In this document: one piece after another, positions 26,174 to 33,154 of the stretch | Layout: each line of letters opens with the position of its first letter | Position numbering within the stretch: position 1 is the first letter of the stretch | Source of the DNA: Prosthecobacter sp. SYSU 5D2 | GTDB lineage: Bacteria; Verrucomicrobiota; Verrucomicrobiia; Verrucomicrobiales; Verrucomicrobiaceae | NCBI RefSeq assembly: GCF_039655865.1 | Contig: NZ_JBBYXL010000001.1 | Location: forward strand, 310,001 to 374,000 | Direction of reading: 5' to 3' | Length of the DNA: 64,000 bases | Position numbers and translations under genes: made by a program | Notes under the pieces: model-generated | Seen by the model: only the letters and a program-made list of their open reading frames with translations | What the model was told of the DNA's origin: nothing | Databases searched by the model: none

Positions 26174-27681
26174 GGGCGCTGGTCTTTGGGGAGCCATTTG
26201 AGCTCTTCAGCAGGGGCAGGTTTTTTATTGCCGCCAATGAAGATGTCGCCGAGATCCTTGAAGGTGACGAAGAAGATGAATCCGAAAAGGGTGAGGGCGC
26301 AGGCGGTCTGGACCCACTCAAGGGCGCGGGAGTGGAGGGGCTTGCGGCGGATGGCCTCGGCAATGGCCATGGTGATATGGCCGCCGTCCAGCACGGGGAA
26401 AGGCAGCATGTTCATGATGGCGAGGTTGATGTTCAGGACGACGCTGAACCAGAGGATCTGCAGGAGGGCTGCGGGATCCTGAAGGAGATTGTAATACACC
26501 CGTCCAATGCCGACAGGGCCGCTCATGTGGGCGGGGCTGATGTCGGAATTACCGGACACCAGTTTGCTGATCATGCTGAACATGCTGCGAGCGGCATCGG
26601 AGATCTGCTCAGAGACAGGGGGGTACGCCAGCTTGCGCTCGCCCGTGGCGTGCCACTCAATCCCGATCATGGGGCGGTTGTAGGCTTCTCCTTCGGGACG
26701 CTTGTCAGGAAAACGCGGGGTCAGCGTGACGGAAATCTCGTTGGTGGTGGCGGTCGTGGCCTTTTTATCCTTCCGGCGCACCAGGAGCTGAACGGGCTGT
26801 CCGGCTTTGTCTTCGAGGTATTTGGAAAGCTGGATGGGGCCAAGAAGGGGGGTGCCGTCCACGCTGAGGACTTCGTCAAGGGGCTGGAGTCCGGCATCGG
26901 CGGCGGGGCTGTTTTCCTGTACTTTGCCAACCATGGGCGTGGACTTGCCCATGATGCCGACCTCGCGAAGGACGGGACGCTCGAAGATGCTTTTCCACCA
27001 GGAACTGGGTTTTTTGTCCACATCGGGCCATTGGGCCGCAACGGGGATTTTTTTGATGCCTTCACCCGGACGCTCGACTTCGAAGAGGATTTCGCTGCCT
27101 TCGCTGGCGATGACGCCCCAGCGGACGCTGTCCACAAACCCTTCGAAACGGCGGATGGGAAGTCCGTCAATGGTCTTGATGACATCGCCGGGCTTGAGAC
27201 CTGCTTCCGCAGAGGGGCTGCCCTCGGCGACGTAACCGATGGTGGTGGTGACGAAGGCTTCTGACTGGGGTTTGCCGAGCCAGCTCACCAGGAGGGCGAA
27301 GACACAGGCGAGGCCGAAGCTGAAGAGGGGACCGGCGAAAGCGACGATCATTTTGTCTAGCGGCTTGATGGGCGGGAGGGGCTCCTCGGAGGTGGATTCG
27401 CCTTCGATAGCACCCATGGGAGCCATTTGAGGGAGTTTGACGAAACCGCCGGCTGGGATGCTGCCGAGGCCGTACTCAACGCCGTTGATGGTTTTTTTCC
27501 AGAGGGGCTTGCCGAACCAAATGTAGAAGGCCTCCACTTTGAGGCCGCGCCAGCGGGCGGCGAGGAAATGCCCCCACTCGTGGACGAGGATCATCAAATT
27601 GAAGACGAGGAGCACCTCAAAAATAAGGATGATGATGCGGAGCACTTCACCGACGGTGCCAAGAGAGGAAAGCCATTGCAT
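26164..27681 (-). CDS. rseP: Site-2 protease RseP (intramembrane zinc metalloprotease)
   Basis: 505-aa M50 protease in the cytoplasmic membrane. The first helix carries the zinc site LVHEWGHFLAARW (HEXXH), and the C-terminal part has the second site FPVLDGGHITMAIAE. Two PDZ domains lie between: TIGYVAEGSPSAEAGLKPGD and VQENSPAADAGLQPLDEV. Known RseP cleaves anti-sigma factors such as RseA and remnant signal peptides, releasing ECF sigma factors; two ECF sigma factors are encoded in this window. The start MQWLSSLGTV is chosen as the first methionine before the membrane helix. In many bacteria it neighbours dxr and ispG. Confidence 0.95.
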   Translation of the reverse strand: MQWLSSLGTVGEVLRIIILIFEVLLVFNLMILVHEWGHFLAARWRGLKVEAFYIWFGKPLWKKTINGVEYGLGSIPAGGFVKLPQMAPMGAIEGESTSEEPLPPIKPLDKMIVAFAGPLFSFGLACVFALLVSWLGKPQSEAFVTTTIGYVAEGSPSAEAGLKPGDVIKTIDGLPIRRFEGFVDSVRWGVIASEGSEILFEVERPGEGIKKIPVAAQWPDVDKKPSSWWKSIFERPVLREVGIMGKSTPMVGKVQENSPAADAGLQPLDEVLSVDGTPLLGPIQLSKYLEDKAGQPVQLLVRRKDKKATTATTNEISVTLTPRFPDKRPEGEAYNRPMIGIEWHATGERKLAYPPVSEQISDAARSMFSMISKLVSGNSDISPAHMSGPVGIGRVYYNLLQDPAALLQILWFSVVLNINLAIMNMLPFPVLDGGHITMAIAEAIRRKPLHSRALEWVQTACALTLFGFIFFVTFKDLGDIFIGGNKKPAPAEELKWLPKDQRPVQ

Positions 27682-27791
27682 AAGGAAAGAGAAATCTATA
27701 CGCGCCAAACCGGCGCGCGGACGGAAAGCTAACATCCCAGGCGGCAAGGGCAATCAGCCAATGGTGATTTTATGGATTTTCCAAGGCTGGG

Positions 27792-28958
27792 CTACCTGCG
27801 GCGGGCGACGAGGATGCTGGTGGTGGCGCGATTGTAGAGGTAGCCGAAGCCGAAATCCACGGGCTGGACGCGATGCTGGCCGCTGCGGTAGGCGGCCATT
27901 AGGTCGGGCTGCTGCTGGCCGAAGATGCCGAGGGTGCCCTGGTAGTTGCCGTAAAGATCCACGGTGAGGCCGGCCTGGATGAGATCACGATAGGGGATGC
28001 CAGAGGGGTCCTGGACGATGCCGGGAGTGCCATGAAGGAGGTAGTGGCGGATGTTGGAGAAGCCGCTGTCGTGCATGAGGTAAGAGGCGCTCTTGACAAG
28101 GGCGGGCGGGGTGCCCTGCTTGGCAACGAAGGTGAGGAAGGGGCCGCCGGGCTTGGTGCTGCCATTGGAGAGGTCCTGCCGGAAGTAAAAGAGGCGCTTC
28201 ATGCCGCCGGAGCCGGAGCGAAAGCGGATCATCAGTCCAGGGGCGGAGCCATTGCTGACGGTCGTCAGAACTGGGGTGCCGGTGCCGTCAAGGCGGACAA
28301 TGTCCACACTCTCGACGGAGGCACCGGTGCGGGCAAGGAAGGCGAGGAGGACGGGAAGTGTGCCCCGGAAGCGGGTGGACTGGAGGTCGCTGCGCATGTC
28401 CTTGGTGATGAAGTAACCAGCACCCAGGATGCTGGCGAGGGACTGGCGTAGGCCGTTGAGGCCTATGGCGATCTCCCCTTCCGTGAGGGTGCGGAGATCT
28501 GGAAGAGGCTCGGCGGGCTCGAGGCCGCAAAGAATGTAGGTTTCCGCTGACGGGAAGAGCTGGTGAGCAAAGAGATAATCTGGGCCGCTGAAGGGGTAGA
28601 AGAGGGCTCGGTAGCGTTGCAAATCACTGATCTCCTGAGTGGCCCAGGTGCGGACGCGCTGGCCGCGGCCAAGCTCGTGCCGCTGCCACATGGCATTCAT
28701 CTGCTGCTGGTGGTAAGGCCAGGCGGAGGACTGGCGGCCGGATGACTCCAGCCCGGCGAGCATGCGGGCGACGTCATTGATGGCGGAGGCGCGCAGGGGG
28801 ACGTTGAGGGCCGCGGCACCCGTGTAGAGGCTGGTCCGGCCTGCAGCTTCCGCCCGGCGGACGGTGGTGATGCCTTCCTCAGGAAGCTGGCAACTGCTGA
28901 GCAAAAGGGCGACGCAGGAGGAGAGCAGGAGCGTGCGTTGGGTGAATTCAGGCAGCAT
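27792..28958 (-). CDS. Putative lipoprotein, function unknown
   Basis: 388 aa. The N-terminus has a lipobox (LLLSSC with Cys at about residue 23, after a hydrophobic run), so it is probably lipid-anchored. The rest is soluble and reads like an enzyme or binding domain: YRALFYPFSGPDYLFAHQLFP, YILCGLEPAEPLP, a conserved-looking KRLFYFRQDLSNG and a closing VDFGFGYLYNRATTSILVARR. I do not recognise a named family. It is 110 bp from rseP on the same strand and may share its transcript. Confidence 0.7.
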   Translation of the reverse strand: MLPEFTQRTLLLSSCVALLLSSCQLPEEGITTVRRAEAAGRTSLYTGAAALNVPLRASAINDVARMLAGLESSGRQSSAWPYHQQQMNAMWQRHELGRGQRVRTWATQEISDLQRYRALFYPFSGPDYLFAHQLFPSAETYILCGLEPAEPLPDLRTLTEGEIAIGLNGLRQSLASILGAGYFITKDMRSDLQSTRFRGTLPVLLAFLARTGASVESVDIVRLDGTGTPVLTTVSNGSAPGLMIRFRSGSGGMKRLFYFRQDLSNGSTKPGGPFLTFVAKQGTPPALVKSASYLMHDSGFSNIRHYLLHGTPGIVQDPSGIPYRDLIQAGLTVDLYGNYQGTLGIFGQQQPDLMAAYRSGQHRVQPVDFGFGYLYNRATTSILVARRR

Positions 28959-29166
28959 AGGCCTGAAAATGTAACAAGAGGTGTGCCTTCTGAAACTGAC
29001 GATTAAAGGAGGAAGGTGCGTTTATTTCGAGTGAGTTTGGTGATTGTGGTAATTCGATGGAATTTTTTTAGGCTGGTTGATCATCAGGTGTAGCCGGAGG
29101 TGAAGTTTATGGGAATGAGGGGAAGAGTTGGTTGCGGGCAATGGGCTGTTTTTCCCTGATAAAAAT
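28959..29166. other. Intergenic stretch between lipoprotein and repeat cluster
   Basis: No coding signal on either strand. It is more AT-rich than its surroundings, with a T7 run near 29065. It probably holds the promoter of the minus-strand lipoprotein gene; no firm -35/-10 pair could be assigned. Confidence 0.4.
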
Positions 29167-29299
29167 CAGTTGCGGCGCAGCAGTGCTACGTGGCTCAGTT
29201 GGGCTCCAACTGAGGTTTGGGGATGCTGCGGGCGAAAATTTGCAAAAGTGCTGCGGATATCCGGGATGTCAGTTGCGGCGCAACTGAGCTACAGGGCGC
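29167..29299. repeat. Cluster of GTAG-type REP-like palindromes
   Basis: Two copies of a unit: 29167-29189 and 29270-29292 (plus strand CAGTTGCGGCGCA ... GCTAC; minus strand starts GTAGC). The second copy forms a perfect hairpin CAGTTGC-GGC-GCAACTG. Between them CTCAGTTGG-GCT-CCAACTGAG (29194-29214) is another perfect palindrome. A GTAG head followed by a hairpin is the classical REP form. The second copy encodes the last residues and stop of moaE. Confidence 0.75.
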
Positions 29300-29658
29300 T
29301 TCCAGATGGGGACGCGCGTCTTGATCTCATGGAGGTACCAGCGGCAGAGGTCGAAGGCGGCGGCACTGTGCTTGGTACGCACCCAGATGAGAATGGAAGG
29401 CTGGGCAGCGGGGACGAAGCCGAGCCGGTGCTGGATGAAGACCTGGTGGGAGCCGTGGTCCTGCTGGCCCTGGGCGATGAGCTCTTCCAACATGCGGGAG
29501 GCCATGGGGAGGTAGGCAGTGTAATCTATACCGGTGATTTCCTGGTCAGCCTCCAGCTCGCGGACGACGCCAAGGAATCGTACCTCTGCACCGAGACCGG
29601 GGCCGAAGGGGGAGGTGGTATCCGGGATGGGATCGGTGGAGAGGAGGAAGGGGGGCAT
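29269..29658 (-). CDS. moaE: Molybdopterin synthase catalytic subunit MoaE
   Basis: 129 aa. Makes the dithiolene of molybdopterin with sulfur supplied by MoaD. Visible: AEVRFLGVVRELE, IDYTAYLPMASRMLEEL, VFIQHRLGFVPAAQ, WVRTKHSAAAFDLCRWYL and the end motif KTRVPIWKR. It is a little short for the family (about 140-150 aa). After IWKR the residues PVAQLRRN and the stop come from the repeat at 29270, where family members usually have an acidic end. No moaD or other Mo-cofactor gene is in the window. Confidence 0.85.
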   Translation of the reverse strand: MPPFLLSTDPIPDTTSPFGPGLGAEVRFLGVVRELEADQEITGIDYTAYLPMASRMLEELIAQGQQDHGSHQVFIQHRLGFVPAAQPSILIWVRTKHSAAAFDLCRWYLHEIKTRVPIWKRPVAQLRRN

Positions 29659-29728
29659 GGGGCGGGGATTTTATAACTGCGGCTTGTGCAAAATCCATCC
29701 GATGCTGGAAATGAAGGCAGGGCTGGCC

Positions 29729-30127
29729 ATGGATAGGGGCATGGATGCTGTAGGCAATTTATATCATGAACTGGGCGAGGAACGGCTGCGGATGCTGGTG
29801 GGGGCGTTTTATAGACGGGTGCGGGAGGATGATCTGATCGGCAAGATGTATCCGCCAGATGACTGGGAGGGGGCGGAGAAGAGGCTGGCGGACTTTTTGA
29901 TCTACCGATTTGGCGGGCCGCAGACATACATTGAGGAACGGGGACATCCGAGGCTGCGGGGGCGGCACATGCCGTTTTCCATCGGGGTGGCGGAGAGGGA
30001 CCGGTGGCTGGACCTGATGGGGGCGGCGATGCGGGAGGTTGAGATGCCGGTGGAACTGGTGCCGGTGGTGGGAGCGTTTTTTGCGCAGACGGCGGACTTC
30101 ATGCGGAACCGGGAGGAGCAGCCATGA
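29729..30127 (+). CDS. Group II truncated haemoglobin (trHbO-like)
   Basis: About 132 aa with a 2-over-2 globin fold. LYHELGEERLRMLVGAFYRRV (helix B region with Tyr at B10), MYPPDDWEGAEKRLADFLIYRFGGPQTYIEERGHPRLRGRH, the proximal-histidine region HMPFSIG, and RDRWLDLMG (Trp at G8) define the family. Known members bind O2 or NO, or detoxify reactive species. The start is uncertain among 29711, 29729 and 29741. The stop overlaps the next gene as ATGA, so translational coupling with the 2-hydroxyacid dehydrogenase is likely. Confidence 0.88.
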   Translation: MDRGMDAVGNLYHELGEERLRMLVGAFYRRVREDDLIGKMYPPDDWEGAEKRLADFLIYRFGGPQTYIEERGHPRLRGRHMPFSIGVAERDRWLDLMGAAMREVEMPVELVPVVGAFFAQTADFMRNREEQP

Positions 30128-31065
30128 AACCAGACGTACTGGTGCTGGCGGCGCTGCCGGATTTTTTGATGGAGCCGCTGAGGGCGGTGGCGGTATGTCA
30201 TGATTTTTGGCAGGCGGATGATGCGGACAAAGAAGCACTGCTGACGGAGGCGGGGCCGCGAATCCGAGGTGTGGTGATGGCGGGGGGAAGTGTGGCACCG
30301 GTGGAGATGCTGGAGAGGCTGCCTGCACTGGAGATCGTCAGCGTCTTTGGCGTGGGCTATGACGGGGTGCCGGTGGGCTACTGTGAAAAGCGCGGCATCC
30401 GGGTGACGAATACGCCGGATGTGCTGACGGATGATGTGGCGGACATTGCGGTGGCACTGGTGCTGATGACCAGCAGGCGGCTGGCAGCGGCGGAGCGGTT
30501 TGTGCGGAACGGGGAGTGGATGAAGGGGGCTTTTCCGCTGGCACATGCGCTGCGGGGGAAGACGGCGGGGATCCTGGGCCTGGGGAGGATCGGCAAGGCA
30601 ATCGCGGAGCGGCTGAGGGCGCATGGGATGCAGGTGGCCTATCACGGGCGGAAGGCGCAGGCGGTGGCATACCGGTTTTGTGACAGCCTGAAGGAGCTGG
30701 CGGAGGTGGCGGATTTCCTGATCGTGGCCTGCCCGGGCGGACCGGGGACGCGGCACCTGGTGGATGCGGATATTTTGTCTGCGCTGGGGCCGGACGGGAC
30801 GCTGATCAACATCGCCCGCGGGAGCGTGGTGGATGAAGGGGCACTGGTGGCGGCTCTGGAAAAGGGGAGCCTGAGAGGGGCGGGGCTGGATGTTTTTGAG
30901 CATGAACCGGCGGTGCCGGAGGCGCTGCTGAAAAGTGAGCGGGTGGTGCTGCTGCCGCATGTGGGCAGCGGGACGCAGGAGACGCGGCGGGAAATGGCGC
31001 GGCTGTGTGTGGGGAATGTGGCAGCGCACTTCGCGGGAGAGGCGCTGCTGACGCCAGTGGTGTGA
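30124..31065 (+). CDS. D-2-hydroxyacid dehydrogenase (glyoxylate/hydroxypyruvate reductase-like)
   Basis: 313-aa NAD(P)-dependent oxidoreductase. The Rossmann fingerprint GILGLGRIGKAIAERL (about residues 145-160) is clear. The catalytic triad is visible as Arg in NIARGSVVDE, Glu in DVFEHEPAVP and His in LLPHVGSGT. GVGYDGVPVGYCEKRGIRVTNTPDV is the substrate-domain hinge. Substrate is inferred as glyoxylate/hydroxypyruvate from overall type; other 2-oxoacids are possible. It overlaps the haemoglobin gene by 4 bp. Confidence 0.92.
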   Translation: MKPDVLVLAALPDFLMEPLRAVAVCHDFWQADDADKEALLTEAGPRIRGVVMAGGSVAPVEMLERLPALEIVSVFGVGYDGVPVGYCEKRGIRVTNTPDVLTDDVADIAVALVLMTSRRLAAAERFVRNGEWMKGAFPLAHALRGKTAGILGLGRIGKAIAERLRAHGMQVAYHGRKAQAVAYRFCDSLKELAEVADFLIVACPGGPGTRHLVDADILSALGPDGTLINIARGSVVDEGALVAALEKGSLRGAGLDVFEHEPAVPEALLKSERVVLLPHVGSGTQETRREMARLCVGNVAAHFAGEALLTPVV

Positions 31066-31110
31066 AAATGGCAGGTTGTCAGATTTGCCGGGGCGTTGCA
31101 GGATAAACCC

Positions 31111-31704
31111 ATGAAAGTCATTCTTGCTGCACTGCTGGCCGCGATTGTTTCCTTTGCCTGGGGTGCCTGCTCCTGGATGGTCATGGACTGGCATGAGCAG
31201 GGGCTGCATGATTTTAAAGACGAAGCGGCGGTGGCGGAGGTGATCAAGGCGAATGCGACCCATGGGACGGGCATTTATACCCTGCCCTTCCCGCGCAAGC
31301 CGGTAAGCTATGCGGACCCGGCTGAAAAGGAGCGGCTAAATGACACCCTCATCGAACGCAAAGAGGCTGGACCGTATGTGTATGCGACGGTGCGGCCAGG
31401 GAAACTGGAGGCGAATTTGTATGAAAGCCTGGGGTGGAGCTTTGGGCGGTCCTTCCTGGCGGCGCTTCTGCTGGGGGCGTTGCTGCACCAGACGGTGCTG
31501 GCTTTCCCGGCACGGCTGGCTTTCTGTGCGGGCGCGGGGCTGTTTGCGGCAGTGGTGTGCATCGTGCCGGAGCGGATCTGGTTTGAGCTGCCGCTGCGGG
31601 AGGTGGTCGTGGGGATGGCGGATTGTGTGATCGAATGGACGCTTGCGGGGGTGGTTTTGGCGCTGATGCTGGGCAAGGAGCCGACGGACCGGGACGTGAG
31701 CTGA
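31111..31704 (+). CDS. Membrane protein of unknown function
   Basis: 197 aa. One N-terminal hydrophobic segment (VILAALLAAIVSFAWGACSWMVM), a roughly 80-residue extracytoplasmic region rich in charged residues, then three more hydrophobic segments from about residue 110. The start ATG has AGGA about 8 bp upstream. No named family recognised. It lies 45 bp after the dehydrogenase and may be in the same transcript. Confidence 0.75.
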   Translation: MKVILAALLAAIVSFAWGACSWMVMDWHEQGLHDFKDEAAVAEVIKANATHGTGIYTLPFPRKPVSYADPAEKERLNDTLIERKEAGPYVYATVRPGKLEANLYESLGWSFGRSFLAALLLGALLHQTVLAFPARLAFCAGAGLFAAVVCIVPERIWFELPLREVVVGMADCVIEWTLAGVVLALMLGKEPTDRDVS

Positions 31705-31785
31705 GCCGGCTCAATTTGAGGCCGTATTCACCACTACTTGCATCCGGGCGGCATGGACGTATTCTGCCTGCCCAAAATACCAAGT

Positions 31786-32739
31786 ATGAACCAGCTCGAT
31801 CAGCTCAAGCAGCACACCACCGTTGTGGCGGACACTGGCGACTTTGAGGCCATGAAGGCCTATAAGCCGCAGGACGCGACCACGAACCCCTCCCTCATCC
31901 TCCAGGCCTCCCAGAAGGCGGAGTATAAATCGCTGGTGGACCAGGCGATCGCTGAATACAAAGGCGGCACACTTTCCGGAGCGGCGAAGGTGGAAGCGAT
32001 CATGGACCGGATTTTGATCCTGTTTGGCGCAGAAATTTTGAAGATCGTGCCAGGCCGCGTCTCCACGGAAGTGGATGCCCGCCTGTCCTTTGACACCCAG
32101 GGGAATGTGGACAAGGCCCGCCACCTCATCGGCATGTATGAAAAGGAAGGCATCGGCCGCGAGCGCGTGCTGATCAAGATCGCCTCCACCTGGGAAGGCA
32201 TCAAGGCGGCGGAGATCCTGCAGAAGGAAGGCATCAACTGCAACCTGACGCTGCTGTTCAGCCTGGCGCAGGCAGTGGCGTGCGCAGAGGGCGGCATCAA
32301 GCTCATCTCCCCCTTTGTGGGCCGCATCCTGGACTGGCACAAGAAAAGCACGGGCAAAGACTACGCACCAAGCGAAGACCCTGGTGTGGAATCCGTGACG
32401 CAGATCTACAATTACTACAAGCACTTCGGCTACCAGACGGAAGTGATGGGTGCCAGCTTCCGCAACAAGGGCGAGATCACCGAACTGGCCGGCTGCGACC
32501 TGCTGACCATCAGCCCCGGTCTGCTGGGTGAGCTGGCGGCGGCTGAAGAGCCGATCACGGCCAAGCTGAACGTGGAAAACGCGAAGTCCCTGAAGATTGA
32601 CCGCATCGGCAGCGACGAGAAGACCTTCCGCTGGCTGTTCAACGAAGACGCGATGGCGACGGAGAAGACAGCCGAAGGCATCCGCAACTTTGGCAAGGAC
32701 ATCGTGAAGCTGGAAAAGCTGATCGAAGCGAACTTGTAA
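31786..32739 (+). CDS. tal: Transaldolase
   Basis: 317-aa class I enzyme of the pentose phosphate pathway. Motifs: [20 protein letters not shown] with TTNPSLI, the Schiff-base lysine in [63 protein letters not shown]. Length and pattern match TalA/TalB. The start at [11 protein letters not shown] matches family N-termini. A strong terminator follows. It complements transketolase at 8.1 kb. Confidence 0.97.
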   Translation: MNQLDQLKQHTTVVADTGDFEAMKAYKPQDATTNPSLILQASQKAEYKSLVDQAIAEYKGGTLSGAAKVEAIMDRILILFGAEILKIVPGRVSTEVDARLSFDTQGNVDKARHLIGMYEKEGIGRERVLIKIASTWEGIKAAEILQKEGINCNLTLLFSLAQAVACAEGGIKLISPFVGRILDWHKKSTGKDYAPSEDPGVESVTQIYNYYKHFGYQTEVMGASFRNKGEITELAGCDLLTISPGLLGELAAAEEPITAKLNVENAKSLKIDRIGSDEKTFRWLFNEDAMATEKTAEGIRNFGKDIVKLEKLIEANL

Positions 32740-32782
32740 TCTAAAAGCGGATTTTTCCGCTGACTGAGAACGAAAAAAGTGG

Positions 32783-32811
32783 GCGCGATTCCAAAAGGGA
32801 TCGCGCTTTTT
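32783..32811 (+). terminator. Rho-independent terminator of transaldolase
   Basis: Arms GCGCGATTCC and GGGATCGCGC (one mismatch) with a short A-rich loop, then TTTTT. It lies 44 bp after the stop. A smaller AGCGG/CCGCT hairpin precedes it at about 32746-32761. Confidence 0.88.
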
Positions 32812-32846
32812 CGTGGGTTGAGGGGGCGGGGCAGGTGAGGTAATTC

Positions 32847-32948
32847 CTGACTCTCAATCCAGGAAAAGTTTCCCGTGAAGAACTGAAACAACTGTGCGAA
32901 CAGTTAGGCACACCTGAACTGGCCATCCGACTGGCGGCGTTTTTATGA
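32847..32948 (+). pseudogene. 5'-truncated coding remnant
   Basis: A 33-codon open stretch reads LTLNPGKVSREELKQLCEQL and then GTPELAIRLAAFL, with strong coding character (helical, charged). Its TGA overlaps the next ATG as ATGA. An in-frame TAA lies 6 bases before CTG 32847 and no ATG is available, so the 5' end seems lost. It is probably the tail of a former upstream partner of the next small gene. Family unknown. Confidence 0.5.
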
Positions 32949-33133
32949 AAATTGACTTCGATTTCGAGCTTCCTGATTGTGCAGGACCTGACTTTGAAAC
33001 ACCGCGTCTGAATACGGAACACTATGAGCGGTTTATCGAATTCAACCAAACGGTGATCCGGGAAAACGGGCTGATTGAGCAGGTGCTGGCGGCACGGTCT
33101 CAGCCGGTAGATGCGGTGTTTTCTCTCGATTGA
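32945..33133 (+). CDS. Small protein of unknown function
   Basis: 62 aa, acidic, no signal peptide: it begins KIDFDFELPDCAGPDFETPR and ends VDAVFSLD. It overlaps the preceding remnant by ATGA, the typical joint of a two-gene unit such as a toxin-antitoxin pair. I do not recognise the family. With its partner truncated, expression is doubtful. Confidence 0.5.
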   Translation: MKIDFDFELPDCAGPDFETPRLNTEHYERFIEFNQTVIRENGLIEQVLAARSQPVDAVFSLD

Positions 33134-33154
33134 GTGGGGGCAATCTGCCGCCCC

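Noticed and set aside
29902-31263. A 453-codon minus-strand frame opposite the dehydrogenase
   Set aside because: The product is dominated by His, Pro, Arg and Gln, as expected from antisense reading of a GC-rich gene; the plus-strand gene has full catalytic motifs.
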